The notes: generated by a model not told the origin, from the letters alone. A stretch of DNA of 21,383 nt from Halanaerobiales bacterium (GCA_023128035.1 JAGMES010000070.1:1-21383); one strand, 5' to 3'; numbered from the stretch's first letter, positions 9,001-17,264 are shown. Made by a program: numbers and translations.

Positions 9001-12000
9001 GCGGCAACTGGCGGCAAATTCTCTACTGTTAACTCTATTGGTATGATAAGTGGTGAAACAGCATTTGTTCCATTGTGAGCAATTTCAAGCTGTACAGTGT
9101 ATAGATCTGACTTCTGACCGCTCGCATCGATTGTTGCAGTAATATCTACATTTCCTCCAACTGGAATAGTTCCAGATGTCTGAGAAATGTTTAACCACTT
9201 AGAATACTTAGCTATTTTGACTGCTAGACCGTCCTTTGCATAAACTTCATTGTAAGCGATCTGAACCCCTTGATCCCGGGTAGCATTTTGAATCCCTACT
9301 GTTGCTCCATCGACAACATCACCCATTGTCTGATAATAGAAGAATATGGTTCCATCTCGCTTTAAAACAATTTGAAATGTGTAATTACTACTAAAGTTTA
9401 TATGTCTTATTGCGTTAAATTGAATAATGGTCTGGTCTACTTCATTTAAATAATAAATATCACCAGAACTAGCTGGATTTAAGTCATCAAAGAATGCAGC
9501 GATCAGGTTTTCAGGGCAAGAACTACCGGGTAAATTACCATTGGAATAATCCATCACTCCACTTCCAACAGTGATATATCCATTGGAATTAACGTAAATA
9601 GTATTATAAGTTGATCCATAGAATGGAAAATCAAAGTTCAATGTTACTGGTTCATTTGCATCGTCAGAAGTTGAAATTTGATTGAGTCGAGTTCCTGTTG
9701 AACTGATATCATTCCAGACAAATATTGGTCCATTCGAAGCATCTGAATCAATCCAACTATAACCTTCACCTGTTGAAGGATAAACTGTTGCAATCTGGTA
9801 TTGCAATTCGCCTGTACCTATATTGGAAATCGCGACATTTTTGGTAATAATATCATTGATATGCACTGATTCAGCTAAAGACTCTGGCGCTACTGAAATT
9901 TTGGGATGATTCACTACATCAATGGTTACAGTTTCAGTTGCAGTCCCTCCATCATTGTCGGTAACTTGAAGACCCACAATGTAACTTCCAACTGTTGCAA
10001 AAGAAGTTGTTACACTAACAGTTGTTCCATCATCGTACACACCGTCATTATTTAGATCCCAAGCATAACTTGTGATGGTTCCATCGAAATCTGTAGTACC
10101 AGAAGCATCCAGAGTAATCTCTTCACCCGGTTCTGGAGATTCTGGGTTTACTGTAATATCGGTTACTGGCAGAGCATTCTGAACTTCAACAGTAATGGTT
10201 TGAATCGCTATAGCACCATCATTATCTGTTACTCTTATTCCGATAGTATAAATTCCACTAGACACAAAGGCATGTGCCACGGTAGAACCAGTTCCATCAT
10301 CAAATAAACCATCGTTATTTAGATCCCAGGCATATGTTTGGATATACCCATCTACATCAGCAGAATCTAAACCACTAAAGGTTATCGTTTCTCCAGAAAT
10401 AGGTATCACTGGTGTATAAGTTATATTAGCAACTGGTGCAGCATTGGTTACATCCATAGTACAAGAAATCTTCAATGGATTGGTAGCACTTGGTGCATTA
10501 TGTTTCAATGCAATTACACCGTCATAACTACCTGAAGGCCTTAAACCAGGCCTAAATGTTACATCCACAGTTGTACTTCCATTAGCAGGAACTATAACCG
10601 ATGATTGTCCTACTTCTAACCATAACGCTATATTGGTAAATTGAACCGCATATTGTTGTTTATCAAAATAATAATATCTATCGAACTCAGGATGAAGAGT
10701 AGTTGTTCCATCAGGATCCTGAATTCCAACATCATATTGGGCTATGTGGTAACCAGTCAAATCTTTGTAGTAAATTATAATATTTCCCTCGTAATCCAAG
10801 ACCACCTGGAAAGTCACTGTAATACCAGCATTCGTCTCACTCATAACCTCATTATATTGGATGATAATCTGTTTACCATCATCCAAATAATAAATATCTC
10901 CGGAAATTGATGGATCAAAATTATGCCATAAAGCTGCAATTGCTCCAGGGTAGAACGTCGTTGGAAAACCACCAATCATTTCACTGGCTACTCCTCGCTC
11001 AAAGGTAATCATACCTTCTGAAGAAACATAAATAGTATCAAAAGCATGCCCATAAAATGGGAATCCAAAACTAATTTCCACAGGTTCAAAGTTTAAATCA
11101 CTATTTGAAATTTTATTTAACAAAATTCCTGTAGCACTAATGTCATTCCAGACATACTGAGGTCCAATAGGATCCTCAGATGTTAAGCACTGATAGGTAT
11201 ATGCTTCTTTTGGTAAACGACTAAGTTGAACATTTAGATCAGAATCACCTGTATTTTCAATTGTCAATGTGCTGCTTACAGTATTACCCCGCGCTACACT
11301 TTGAGCTAAGGTATTCGGTGTTACGGTAATATGTGGTGGTTCAATAACATCTACAGTAACGTTATGAACGGTAACCTCACCATCATCATCGACCAACTCT
11401 AAACTAATTGGATAACTTCCAACTGTACTAAAGATATGATCAATAATTGTTTCTATACCCTCATCAAATAAACCATCATTATCTAAATCCCATCCATAAC
11501 TTACAATCTTACCATCTTTATCAGTTGATCCGGTAGCATCAAAGGTTACAGTATAACCTTTATAAAGATAACCGTGACTAATATCTGCTACTGGAGGTAA
11601 GTTATTTACTGTCAGTTGCATCGGAATAATGAGTGGATTAGCTTGATTGTTCGCATTATGCACAATTTCAAATTCGGCATAATAATTTTGTGATTTCAAA
11701 ACGGAACTATCTATAGTAAATGGAATATCAATAGAATTTCCTGCCACAATAGTTCCTGAATTTTGAGTTAATTCTATCCAAATTGGTTGATTAACAAGCC
11801 GGATAGCAAGTCCATTTTTAATGTAAGCATCTTTAAAGACAACTTCTAAACCATCCTTACCATCAAAATTTTGAATACCTATAAGAGACTGAGCACATTC
11901 ACCTTTCATATTTTCATAATAGAAAGTAATACTTCCATCTTTCGCTAAAACAATTTGGAAGGTGTAGGTACCCGTATTATTTAGATCCGCAACATTAGTG

Positions 12001-15000
12001 TACTGAAAAATCACTCGGTCAGTTTCTTGCAGACAGTAAATTTCACCACTTATAGTTGGGTCTAAATCCATAAAGAAACCTGCAATTAAGTTATCTGGCA
12101 TATTACTTGCTGGAATACTATAAATATAGGTTTCAGTATATGATTTTATATCTAAAGTAATATAACCATTTGGGTTTACATAGATTTCGTTGAACTCTTG
12201 ACCATAGAATGGAAAAGTAAAGTCCAATTGTACCAACTCAGAATTATAACCACTATTCGAAACAGTTGTTAGCAGTGTACCAGTTGTACTTATATCATTC
12301 CAGACATAAGGCACTCCTTCCGAATGTTCTGAATCTGTCCATCGATAGCCGAATTGATCAGGCCCGCCTACAAATTTGTAATTTTCATAGAATGGTTCAA
12401 TAGTAAAGTTTAAATCAGTACCAGCAGTATTATTAATAGTTAAAATTCTAGATAGAGAAACTTCAACAGTGGTCGCTTCTGTAAATACTGTTGGATTCAC
12501 ATTCAGCTTTGGCCAATTATTTACATCCAGGGTCAAAGTCGTCGTACCAACTGCTCCCTCGTTATCTATTACCTCAAGTCCTACAGTATATGGGCCAATG
12601 GTATCAAAGGTTATAGTAACAGTTTCAGTTGTACCATCATTATACATTCCATCATTATCCAAATCCCAGGCATAACCAACAACAGTACCATCAATATCTG
12701 TTGAGCTTAAACCACTCAAAGTCACCGTTTGCAATGGATCTGGGGTAACCGGATCAGAAGTAATTATAGCTACGGGTGCATTATTTAACACATCTACAAT
12801 TATAGTTGTGGAATTCACACCACCATCATTATCTGTAACCTCAAGTCCAATGGTCTGCGGACCATTAGCAAGAAATGTATATGTAGCAGTTATCCCTTCA
12901 GCATCTTCAAATACTCCATCGTTATTGAAATCCCAAGCATAGCTTACAACCATTCCATCACTATCTGTAGAAGTAGAACCATCAAATGTAATCACTTCTC
13001 CCGCATGTGATGCAGTCGGGCTATACGTTATCGCTGCAGTTGGTAAATCATTGGTTACTGTTAAGACACATGGAAGCTTAAAGGGAATTATTACAGCAGG
13101 ATCATCGTGAATAATATCTAAATTACCCTCATAGGTTCCAGCTGGATAACCGTTAGTTAAAAAAGTAACTGATACAGGTTGAGAACCACCTGCTGGTACA
13201 AGACCAAACTCTGGAATAACTTCGATCCAGATTGGTATGTTTGTTAATTGAACCGCATATTGATTTTTCACAAAAGGTTCGTTATATGCTATACCTAAAT
13301 CTTGACTAAAATAACCCTGAATTCCGATACTTGCAACGTCAAGAGCTCCTACCATATTTTCATAATAATATGTTATGGTACCTTCAACATCCAATACAAT
13401 CTGGAAAGTATAGTTAGAGGATGTATCGGAATAAATACTACGTTTTACTTGGTCATATTGAACAATCAATTGCTCACCAGTATCCAGATAATAAATATCC
13501 CCACCATCTGATGGATTTAGACTGGTAAAAAATCCAGCAACCAAATAATCAGGAATGTTAGGATCTGGTATTTCTCGATTGTAACTATCCGCCTCCCCAT
13601 GACCTGCTCCGATGTTTAGATAACCCTCTGAACTAATGTAAACCCGATCATACTCCTTTCCGAAGAAAGGGAAATTAAAAGATAGATCCACACCCTCATA
13701 ATCAGAATAAGCTTGAGATAGTTCAACTAAATGCACCCCAGCAGAACTGATATCATTCCAAACATAGGCTGGTCCACCTAGAGAATCCGAATCTGACCAT
13801 TGATAGACATTTGAGCCCAATGGATTGGAAAGGTCAATTTGGAAATTGAGATCAGAAAAGCCTGTGTTATAAATAATCATTTCCCTTGTCACGATATCTC
13901 CACGAGCTAACGTTTCTGCAAAACTCGCAACATCTGTTGAAATCTGTGGCGGGTCAACCACGTCAATAGTAGTTGTAGCAATATTCGTAGCTCCGTCATC
14001 ATCTGTAACTTTTAAACTAATCGAATGATTACCTGAGATAAAATTATAAGTCAAAACCGGATCAGTTCCATCATCAAAAAGATTATCCCCGTCCAAATCC
14101 CAGGCGTAGCTTTGAATCTCCCCATCCAGATCATACGAATGGGTAGCATCTAATGTAGTTGGATAACCTATATAAGCACGGCTATGATTTAAGGAAGCTG
14201 TTGGAGCTGTGTTATCCACATTAAGAGTTACAGGTACCAAGGCTGGATCTGTCATATTACTACCATTATGGGTAATCTCAAGATCAACATTATAAACATG
14301 AGAGTTCATTCCTGTAGTATCAATGGTAAATGGTATATCCAACTTTCCACCAGGAGTAATAGTACCAGTGTTTTGGACTAATTTAAGCCAATCTGGTTCA
14401 AAACCAATTTTAACTGCAAAGTTATTCTTAATATAACCACTATCATGACAAACTGTTAATCCACTATATAAGTCATAATTCTGAATACCCACTGTAGCAT
14501 TATCAAGCTCTCCATTCATGTCCTTATAATAGTATGTAATTGTTCCATCATTTTTCAAAACAATCTGGAAAGTAAAAGTACCTGTATTATTTACATCCGG
14601 TACCTTGTCATACTGAATGATGACCCGATCTTCTTCATTTTGGAAATAAATATCGCCCCCAAGTCCAAATTCTAAATCATTATAAAATCCACCAATTGTT
14701 CTATCTGGAGCATCCCATGATGGAAATTTATCAATTATATGATCATAGTTCCAGTCATCTCCGAAAAACAGAAAACCATCTGGTGTAATGTAGACTTTCG
14801 AATATACATCATCATAAAACGGAAACTTGAAATCAAAACTTCTCGAAACGTATATTGTATAATAACCAAAACTCCATTTTTCTCCAGTTGTACTGATATC
14901 ATTCCAGACAAAGGAAAAATCAGGACTGGCATCAGAGTCTGTCCAGGTGTAACCAAACTGATCTGGACCTCCTACAACCGCATAATCAGCATAAACTGGT

Positions 15001-16628
15001 TTAATTGTAACATCTAAATCAGTACTACCGGTATTGTTGATAACTAAATTTTGAATTGAAGTATTATTAATAGTTAGATTCGAATTAAAAGAAGTTGGGT
15101 TTAGAGAGATTTTTGGCCAATCATCTCTTACTGTGACCGTTTTTTGTTGTGTAGCATTAGCACTAGCATCATCAGTTACTCTAAGACGGACATTAAAAGT
15201 TCCTACTTGAGTAAAAGAATGACTTGTAGTAACACCGCTAGCATCACCATATAGACCATCTCCATCTAAATCCCATTCATAAGAAAGAATATTTCCATCG
15301 CTATCACTTGATGAAGATGCATCAAACGTAACTTCCTGATTTGGCTCTGGTTTCAGAGGAGTAAAATTAAAGTTTGCTAAAGGGGTACTGTTTAATACAG
15401 TAATCGTTTTACTAATCGTTGCCGTAGCACCATCTTCATCTGCTACTTCTAACCCAATGATATGGTCACCATAAGTAGTATAAAGATAATCTGTTGTTAC
15501 TCCCATCGCGTCACCATAGATGCCATCGCTATTTAAATCCCAACTATAATTTACAATAGTACCATCAAGATCTGAGGAAGCTGAGGCGTCTAACGTTACA
15601 ACCTCTCCTGTATATGGCGTAGTCGAAGAAAAAGTAAATGACGCTGTAGGTACTATATTAGTGATTGTAAAAGTACAGGGTACGATTAAGGGATTAGTTA
15701 TACTTCCATCATGATAAATCTCCAAATTGGCAGAATATGTACTGGCGAGAATATTATTAGAATCAAACACTGCTGCATTCTCAAAATTACCACCTGGGCT
15801 TACTATACCTTCATATTGAGCAAGTCCTAGCCAGGAAGGTTTACTAATGAATTGAACAGTCAATCCATTTTTTACATATAACTCATTATGTGCAACTGTA
15901 ATACCTTCATCACTGGTACTATTTTGAATACCGATGGTTGCACTATCGAAGGTTCCATTCATTGAGTTGTAATAGAAAGTGATTGTACCGTCATTTTCCA
16001 AAACAACTTGAAATGTATAATCATCGTTAATTTCCCAACCTTCAATGTTATTATACTGAATCGTGATTTTATTGGGCTCTTGAAGATAGTGAATTTTTCC
16101 CGAATAACTATCTAAATAGTCAAAAAAAGGTGCAATCATATTAAGGGGGTCATATATGTCTGGTAAAGGGTTACTATTATACCGATCATCTGAATCTATA
16201 CCCACTGTAATATAACCTGCTTTGTTAATGTAAATCCTGGTAAATTGTTCTCCATAAAACGGAAATTCAAATGTTAAATCCACTGGAATAGAATAATCTA
16301 CAAAATATAAATTTTTAGAAATTACGTTCGGATCTGTACTGATATCATTCCAAACATAACTTGGCCCGTCTATCATATCAGAATCTTTCCAAGAATATGT
16401 TACAGGGCCAATTACATTATTATATTTGATCGAAAAGTTTAAGTCCGAACTTCCTGTATTACCAATACTCAGGGTTTTATTCAAGATTTGTGCCTTAGCT
16501 TGAGTTTGAACCAGTGAGGTTGGATTTACATTTATAGCCGATTCTGCCAAAACCGTCATGGATAACAATAAAGCAAACAAGATCAACAGGTGGATTGATA
16601 AAACCAATTTAGATCGAACATTGATCAT
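6078..16628 (-). CDS. Giant secreted PKD / Ig-like / nidogen-like repeat protein with DNRLRE and FN3 domains
   Basis: About 3516 residues. The start is ATG 16628: a TTG 24 bases further upstream would place the AAAGGAGG ribosome site inside the coding region. Residues 1-28 are a signal peptide (VLSIHLLILFALLLSMTVLA). Residues 29-2818 are super-repeats of Ig-like domains, six of them with a nidogen-like insert (motifs VWNDIS, FPFYG, YTFQVVL, GTITFYY, GIQN), and ten PKD domains (YAWDLDNDG, TDNDGA). Residues 2819-2911 are FN3-like, 2912-3139 resemble a DNRLRE domain, and 3140-3516 hold four FN3-like domains, ending PKQNLF. No enzyme domain, LPXTG, SLH or transmembrane anchor is visible, so the product is probably released or held by a partner such as the adjacent lipoprotein. 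PKD and FN3 arrays are known as spacers and adhesion modules in exoproteins; adhesion, matrix or S-layer-like roles are inferred. Confidence 0.93.
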   Translation of the reverse strand: MINVRSKLVLSIHLLILFALLLSMTVLAESAINVNPTSLVQTQAKAQILNKTLSIGNTGSSDLNFSIKYNNVIGPVTYSWKDSDMIDGPSYVWNDISTDPNVISKNLYFVDYSIPVDLTFEFPFYGEQFTRIYINKAGYITVGIDSDDRYNSNPLPDIYDPLNMIAPFFDYLDSYSGKIHYLQEPNKITIQYNNIEGWEINDDYTFQVVLENDGTITFYYNSMNGTFDSATIGIQNSTSDEGITVAHNELYVKNGLTVQFISKPSWLGLAQYEGIVSPGGNFENAAVFDSNNILASTYSANLEIYHDGSITNPLIVPCTFTITNIVPTASFTFSSTTPYTGEVVTLDASASSDLDGTIVNYSWDLNSDGIYGDAMGVTTDYLYTTYGDHIIGLEVADEDGATATISKTITVLNSTPLANFNFTPLKPEPNQEVTFDASSSSDSDGNILSYEWDLDGDGLYGDASGVTTSHSFTQVGTFNVRLRVTDDASANATQQKTVTVRDDWPKISLNPTSFNSNLTINNTSIQNLVINNTGSTDLDVTIKPVYADYAVVGGPDQFGYTWTDSDASPDFSFVWNDISTTGEKWSFGYYTIYVSRSFDFKFPFYDDVYSKVYITPDGFLFFGDDWNYDHIIDKFPSWDAPDRTIGGFYNDLEFGLGGDIYFQNEEDRVIIQYDKVPDVNNTGTFTFQIVLKNDGTITYYYKDMNGELDNATVGIQNYDLYSGLTVCHDSGYIKNNFAVKIGFEPDWLKLVQNTGTITPGGKLDIPFTIDTTGMNSHVYNVDLEITHNGSNMTDPALVPVTLNVDNTAPTASLNHSRAYIGYPTTLDATHSYDLDGEIQSYAWDLDGDNLFDDGTDPVLTYNFISGNHSISLKVTDDDGATNIATTTIDVVDPPQISTDVASFAETLARGDIVTREMIIYNTGFSDLNFQIDLSNPLGSNVYQWSDSDSLGGPAYVWNDISSAGVHLVELSQAYSDYEGVDLSFNFPFFGKEYDRVYISSEGYLNIGAGHGEADSYNREIPDPNIPDYLVAGFFTSLNPSDGGDIYYLDTGEQLIVQYDQVKRSIYSDTSSNYTFQIVLDVEGTITYYYENMVGALDVASIGIQGYFSQDLGIAYNEPFVKNQYAVQLTNIPIWIEVIPEFGLVPAGGSQPVSVTFLTNGYPAGTYEGNLDIIHDDPAVIIPFKLPCVLTVTNDLPTAAITYSPTASHAGEVITFDGSTSTDSDGMVVSYAWDFNNDGVFEDAEGITATYTFLANGPQTIGLEVTDNDGGVNSTTIIVDVLNNAPVAIITSDPVTPDPLQTVTLSGLSSTDIDGTVVGYAWDLDNDGMYNDGTTETVTITFDTIGPYTVGLEVIDNEGAVGTTTLTLDVNNWPKLNVNPTVFTEATTVEVSLSRILTINNTAGTDLNFTIEPFYENYKFVGGPDQFGYRWTDSEHSEGVPYVWNDISTTGTLLTTVSNSGYNSELVQLDFTFPFYGQEFNEIYVNPNGYITLDIKSYTETYIYSIPASNMPDNLIAGFFMDLDPTISGEIYCLQETDRVIFQYTNVADLNNTGTYTFQIVLAKDGSITFYYENMKGECAQSLIGIQNFDGKDGLEVVFKDAYIKNGLAIRLVNQPIWIELTQNSGTIVAGNSIDIPFTIDSSVLKSQNYYAEFEIVHNANNQANPLIIPMQLTVNNLPPVADISHGYLYKGYTVTFDATGSTDKDGKIVSYGWDLDNDGLFDEGIETIIDHIFSTVGSYPISLELVDDDGEVTVHNVTVDVIEPPHITVTPNTLAQSVARGNTVSSTLTIENTGDSDLNVQLSRLPKEAYTYQCLTSEDPIGPQYVWNDISATGILLNKISNSDLNFEPVEISFGFPFYGHAFDTIYVSSEGMITFERGVASEMIGGFPTTFYPGAIAALWHNFDPSISGDIYYLDDGKQIIIQYNEVMSETNAGITVTFQVVLDYEGNIIIYYKDLTGYHIAQYDVGIQDPDGTTTLHPEFDRYYYFDKQQYAVQFTNIALWLEVGQSSVIVPANGSTTVDVTFRPGLRPSGSYDGVIALKHNAPSATNPLKISCTMDVTNAAPVANITYTPVIPISGETITFSGLDSADVDGYIQTYAWDLNNDGLFDDGTGSTVAHAFVSSGIYTIGIRVTDNDGAIAIQTITVEVQNALPVTDITVNPESPEPGEEITLDASGTTDFDGTITSYAWDLNNDGVYDDGTTVSVTTSFATVGSYIVGLQVTDNDGGTATETVTIDVVNHPKISVAPESLAESVHINDIITKNVAISNIGTGELQYQIATVYPSTGEGYSWIDSDASNGPIFVWNDISSTGTRLNQISTSDDANEPVTLNFDFPFYGSTYNTIYVNSNGYITVGSGVMDYSNGNLPGSSCPENLIAAFFDDLNPASSGDIYYLNEVDQTIIQFNAIRHINFSSNYTFQIVLKRDGTIFFYYQTMGDVVDGATVGIQNATRDQGVQIAYNEVYAKDGLAVKIAKYSKWLNISQTSGTIPVGGNVDITATIDASGQKSDLYTVQLEIAHNGTNAVSPLIIPIELTVENLPPVAAVDYDSSYSGFSATFDATQSTDDDGQIVSYEWCLDQDGLYDDGTGSTLIHTFSVVGDYPISLKLTDDDGAVTTYDFIVSVVLSPQISINPESFTEMLLRGNTVTRGLTIQNTGGSDLEFALVQLSTEPLWVQTTPQRGVIPAGGSTSVDITFYSNNSLGTYTTNLEIGHNVPNCSIISIPCTLEVQNVNPTATITYDVQTPFTGDLITFDASGSTDVDGTITGYAWDLDNDGLYDDGTGVTITHTFADQGNYTIGVQVTDNDGATDTTGVTLSVDLAEVISNLQISSDYNSVVLFWEVLKDDLESFVVVRNTNDYPTSATDGEIVYQGMGNLVVDENLAAGTYYYAIYPMNLTGKQLLPAYGIANVMGSIGYNKEIFRYQPGNGSLITRLNIAQIWRSDLYTGWNGADLLIGRGFSGRASDLWMYYPELMGSASDQIPTNVEIERAKLVLKVQDYSGNSDQTYRFKLYQISDPDGLGTPYYGIKDGYRTGLNFQYRDARLGVEIPWATGADNILSLFSGVEPVTVVEFDPIVYTQYGVDEIQLDVTDALKAWVKGTANQGWFLTIDGDWESGQLLTLYGKEATDVTKQPMLEVVYSTQVAPSAPDQVTNVTAISGDGRVELNWNEPVTYYTGVKVVRKEGAIPFDPYDGEVVFDGNGTMMTDYEAINGTLYYYAVYTYDELRTYSKKQWVKVIPGTPETTNLHPPIAEAGAVSLNWNLSTADTYRIYRKEAEEEPILLIETSSNTYIDWNVECKTYDYWIVGVNEHGEGQPSNVQQATPIAGNVPPIDPANLYIQKGSISTTLNLNWTDQSDRETGFVIERLNTDGVWVEVGSTAFNQVEFIDENLTPSTTYEYRVKAVNIAGSSEYTSIVLGTTSGLPVAPTNLNWDVISGSQVGLTWTDSVNETGYEITVYTADQITVMSYNIYPDATSYSITGLSPYETYYFELSAVNVAGRASVVTELIRTSNSPKQNLF
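8175..8756 (-). repeat. Truncated super-repeat unit 4 (residues 2625-2818)
   Basis: It starts at SPQISINP like the other units, but the Ig-like domain lacks the nidogen-like insert (QNTGGSDLEFALVQL runs almost directly into PLWVQTTPQRGVIPAGG). One PKD alpha copy follows (GDLITFDASGS). The rest of the unit is absent and FN3-like sequence follows. Confidence 0.8.
8757..11339 (-). repeat. Super-repeat unit 3 of the giant protein (residues 1764-2624)
   Basis: Same order: Ig-like plus insert from PPHITVTP, PKD alpha (GETITFSGLDS), PKD beta (PEPGEEITLDASG), Ig-like plus insert from HPKISVAP (residue 2241), PKD gamma (YSGFSATFDATQS). Length is 861 residues. The first insert is the most divergent (YTYQCLTSED replaces the usual YxWxDSD), and the last PKD has Cys where the others have Asp. 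Confidence 0.85.
11340..13952 (-). repeat. Super-repeat unit 2 of the giant protein (residues 893-1763)
   Basis: The domain order matches unit 1: Ig-like plus insert from PPQISTD, PKD alpha (GEVITFDGSTS), PKD beta (PDPLQTVTLSGLS), Ig-like plus insert from WPKLNVNP (residue 1372), PKD gamma (YKGYTVTFDATGS). Length is 871 residues. Sub-module spacing (479 + 392) nearly equals unit 1 (475 + 389). Confidence 0.85.
13953..16544 (-). repeat. Super-repeat unit 1 of the giant protein (residues 29-892)
   Basis: Domain order is Ig-like with nidogen-like insert (VWNDISTDPN), PKD alpha (GEVVTLDASASS), PKD beta (PEPNQEVTFDASSS), a second Ig-like with insert (from WPKISLNP, residue 504) and PKD gamma (YIGYPTTLDATHS). 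Length is 864 residues. The second Ig-like module carries VGGPDQFGYTWTDSD, which is nearly repeated in unit 2. Confidence 0.85.
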
Positions 16629-16640
16629 GGCTAATAAATA

Positions 16641-16648
16641 CCTCCTTT
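16641..16648 (-). promoter_or_regulatory. Ribosome binding site of the giant gene
   Basis: The minus strand reads AAAGGAGG, then 12 bases, then ATG at 16628. The spacing is a little long, but no other in-frame start lies between, and the sequence right after ATG is a standard signal peptide. Confidence 0.75.
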
Positions 16649-16652
16649 GCAA

Positions 16653-16950
16653 TCAATAAATTTGAAAATTAGATTAAAAACGTACTGAATTGATATGAAA
16701 TATATTTTCCCCCCTTAATTAAATAGTTTTCAAAATAAATAACTGAATCATATTAAAAATGTTAGTTTCCAATTATTTTACAGATATATAAATATGATAC
16801 TTCACTATTAATTATACTTCGACAAATAGCTATTTTCACCTTTCTTCTATATATACTAATACTCGCAATTTGAGCCTTACGATTCATGATGAGGTATCTT
16901 TTTGGGATAAACAGATGAGGATACCAAAGAAAAGTAACTAAAAAAAGAAA
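16653..16950. other. Non-coding stretch upstream of the giant gene
   Basis: No convincing gene is seen in these roughly 300 bases. A 67-codon minus-strand frame at 16762-16965 starts inside a terminator stem and has no ribosome site. The stretch holds the candidate promoter and Spo0A-box-like site near 16811-16839 and a run of six G on the minus strand near 16710. An inverted pair GGTATC/GATACC (about 16890-16925) was seen but is weak. If the promoter is right, the giant gene has a 5' leader of about 175 nt. No known riboswitch class was recognised in it. Confidence 0.6.
16811..16839 (-). promoter_or_regulatory. Candidate sigma-A promoter with overlapping Spo0A-box-like site for the giant gene
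   Basis: On the minus strand a perfect -10 TATAAT (16816-16811) has GTGAAA 17 nt upstream (16839-16834, 4 of 6 to TTGACA). Between them TTTGTCGAAG matches 9 of 10 bases of the known 0A box TTTGTCGAAA. A box placed between -35 and -10 would more naturally repress than activate. This rests on motif reading only. Confidence 0.35.
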
Positions 16951-16978
16951 CTGGTCGGATTTCAATCAATCCGACCAG
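16941..16978 (-). terminator. Rho-independent terminator of the DUF1657 gene
   Basis: A perfect 11-bp GC-rich stem (CTGGTCGGATT with AATCCGACCAG) and 6-nt loop are followed on the minus strand by TTTCTTTTTT. It sits just downstream of the DUF1657 stop at 17003. Confidence 0.88.
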
Positions 16979-17002
16979 CCTCCTGAGTGTGTTACATGAA
17001 AC

Positions 17003-17236
17003 CTATTGCTGCTTTTGCCCAGTCATCTGTTGCTCACTCTTATATTGAGGTTCTTGCTGTTCTACATAATTAACCCTGTTTCTCAAATCGGTAATCAAAG
17101 ATTCCAATTGTTGAGCACCACCCTGGAACATCTGTTGAGCCATCTTATCATCAGTATCCTGAGAAAAAGATTCATAACTAGACTTTGCGCTTTCAAGTGA
17201 AGTCAAAGTTTGATGCAGCTTAGTACCTACAGTCAT
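17003..17236 (-). CDS. DUF1657 small protein, probably forespore-expressed
   Basis: The 77-residue protein begins MTVGTKLHQTLTSLESAKSS and contains QDTDDKMAQQMFQGGAQQLE and VEQQEPQYKSEQQ, the pattern I recognise as DUF1657 (family members start MTVGTKVKQTL... and end with EQEEPQY). It is predicted to be helical, soluble and Gln-rich at the C-terminus. The second of two adjacent ATG codons is chosen because GGAGGT then lies 6 nt upstream (only 3 nt for the ATG at 17239) and because the family starts there. In Bacillus and clostridia DUF1657 genes accompany spoVA-type genes used in spore germination and dipicolinate channels; here the gene stands alone. A sigma-G-like promoter precedes it and a strong terminator follows. 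The molecular function is unknown. Confidence 0.88.
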   Translation of the reverse strand: MTVGTKLHQTLTSLESAKSSYESFSQDTDDKMAQQMFQGGAQQLESLITDLRNRVNYVEQQEPQYKSEQQMTGQKQQ

Positions 17237-17264
17237 CATAACACCTCCATTGAGATTCTAAATA

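Noticed and set aside
10641..15017. Several plus-strand and alternate-frame open stretches inside the giant gene
   Set aside because: All are antisense to or overlapping a well-supported repeat protein and lack ribosome sites.
16629..16810. Possible c-di-GMP or other riboswitch in the leader of the giant gene
   Set aside because: None of the conserved riboswitch cores could be found; the leader is simply AT-rich with a G6 run.
16762..16965. 67-codon minus-strand frame
   Set aside because: Its ATG lies inside the terminator stem of the DUF1657 gene, there is no ribosome site, and the product is basic and unlike a protein family.
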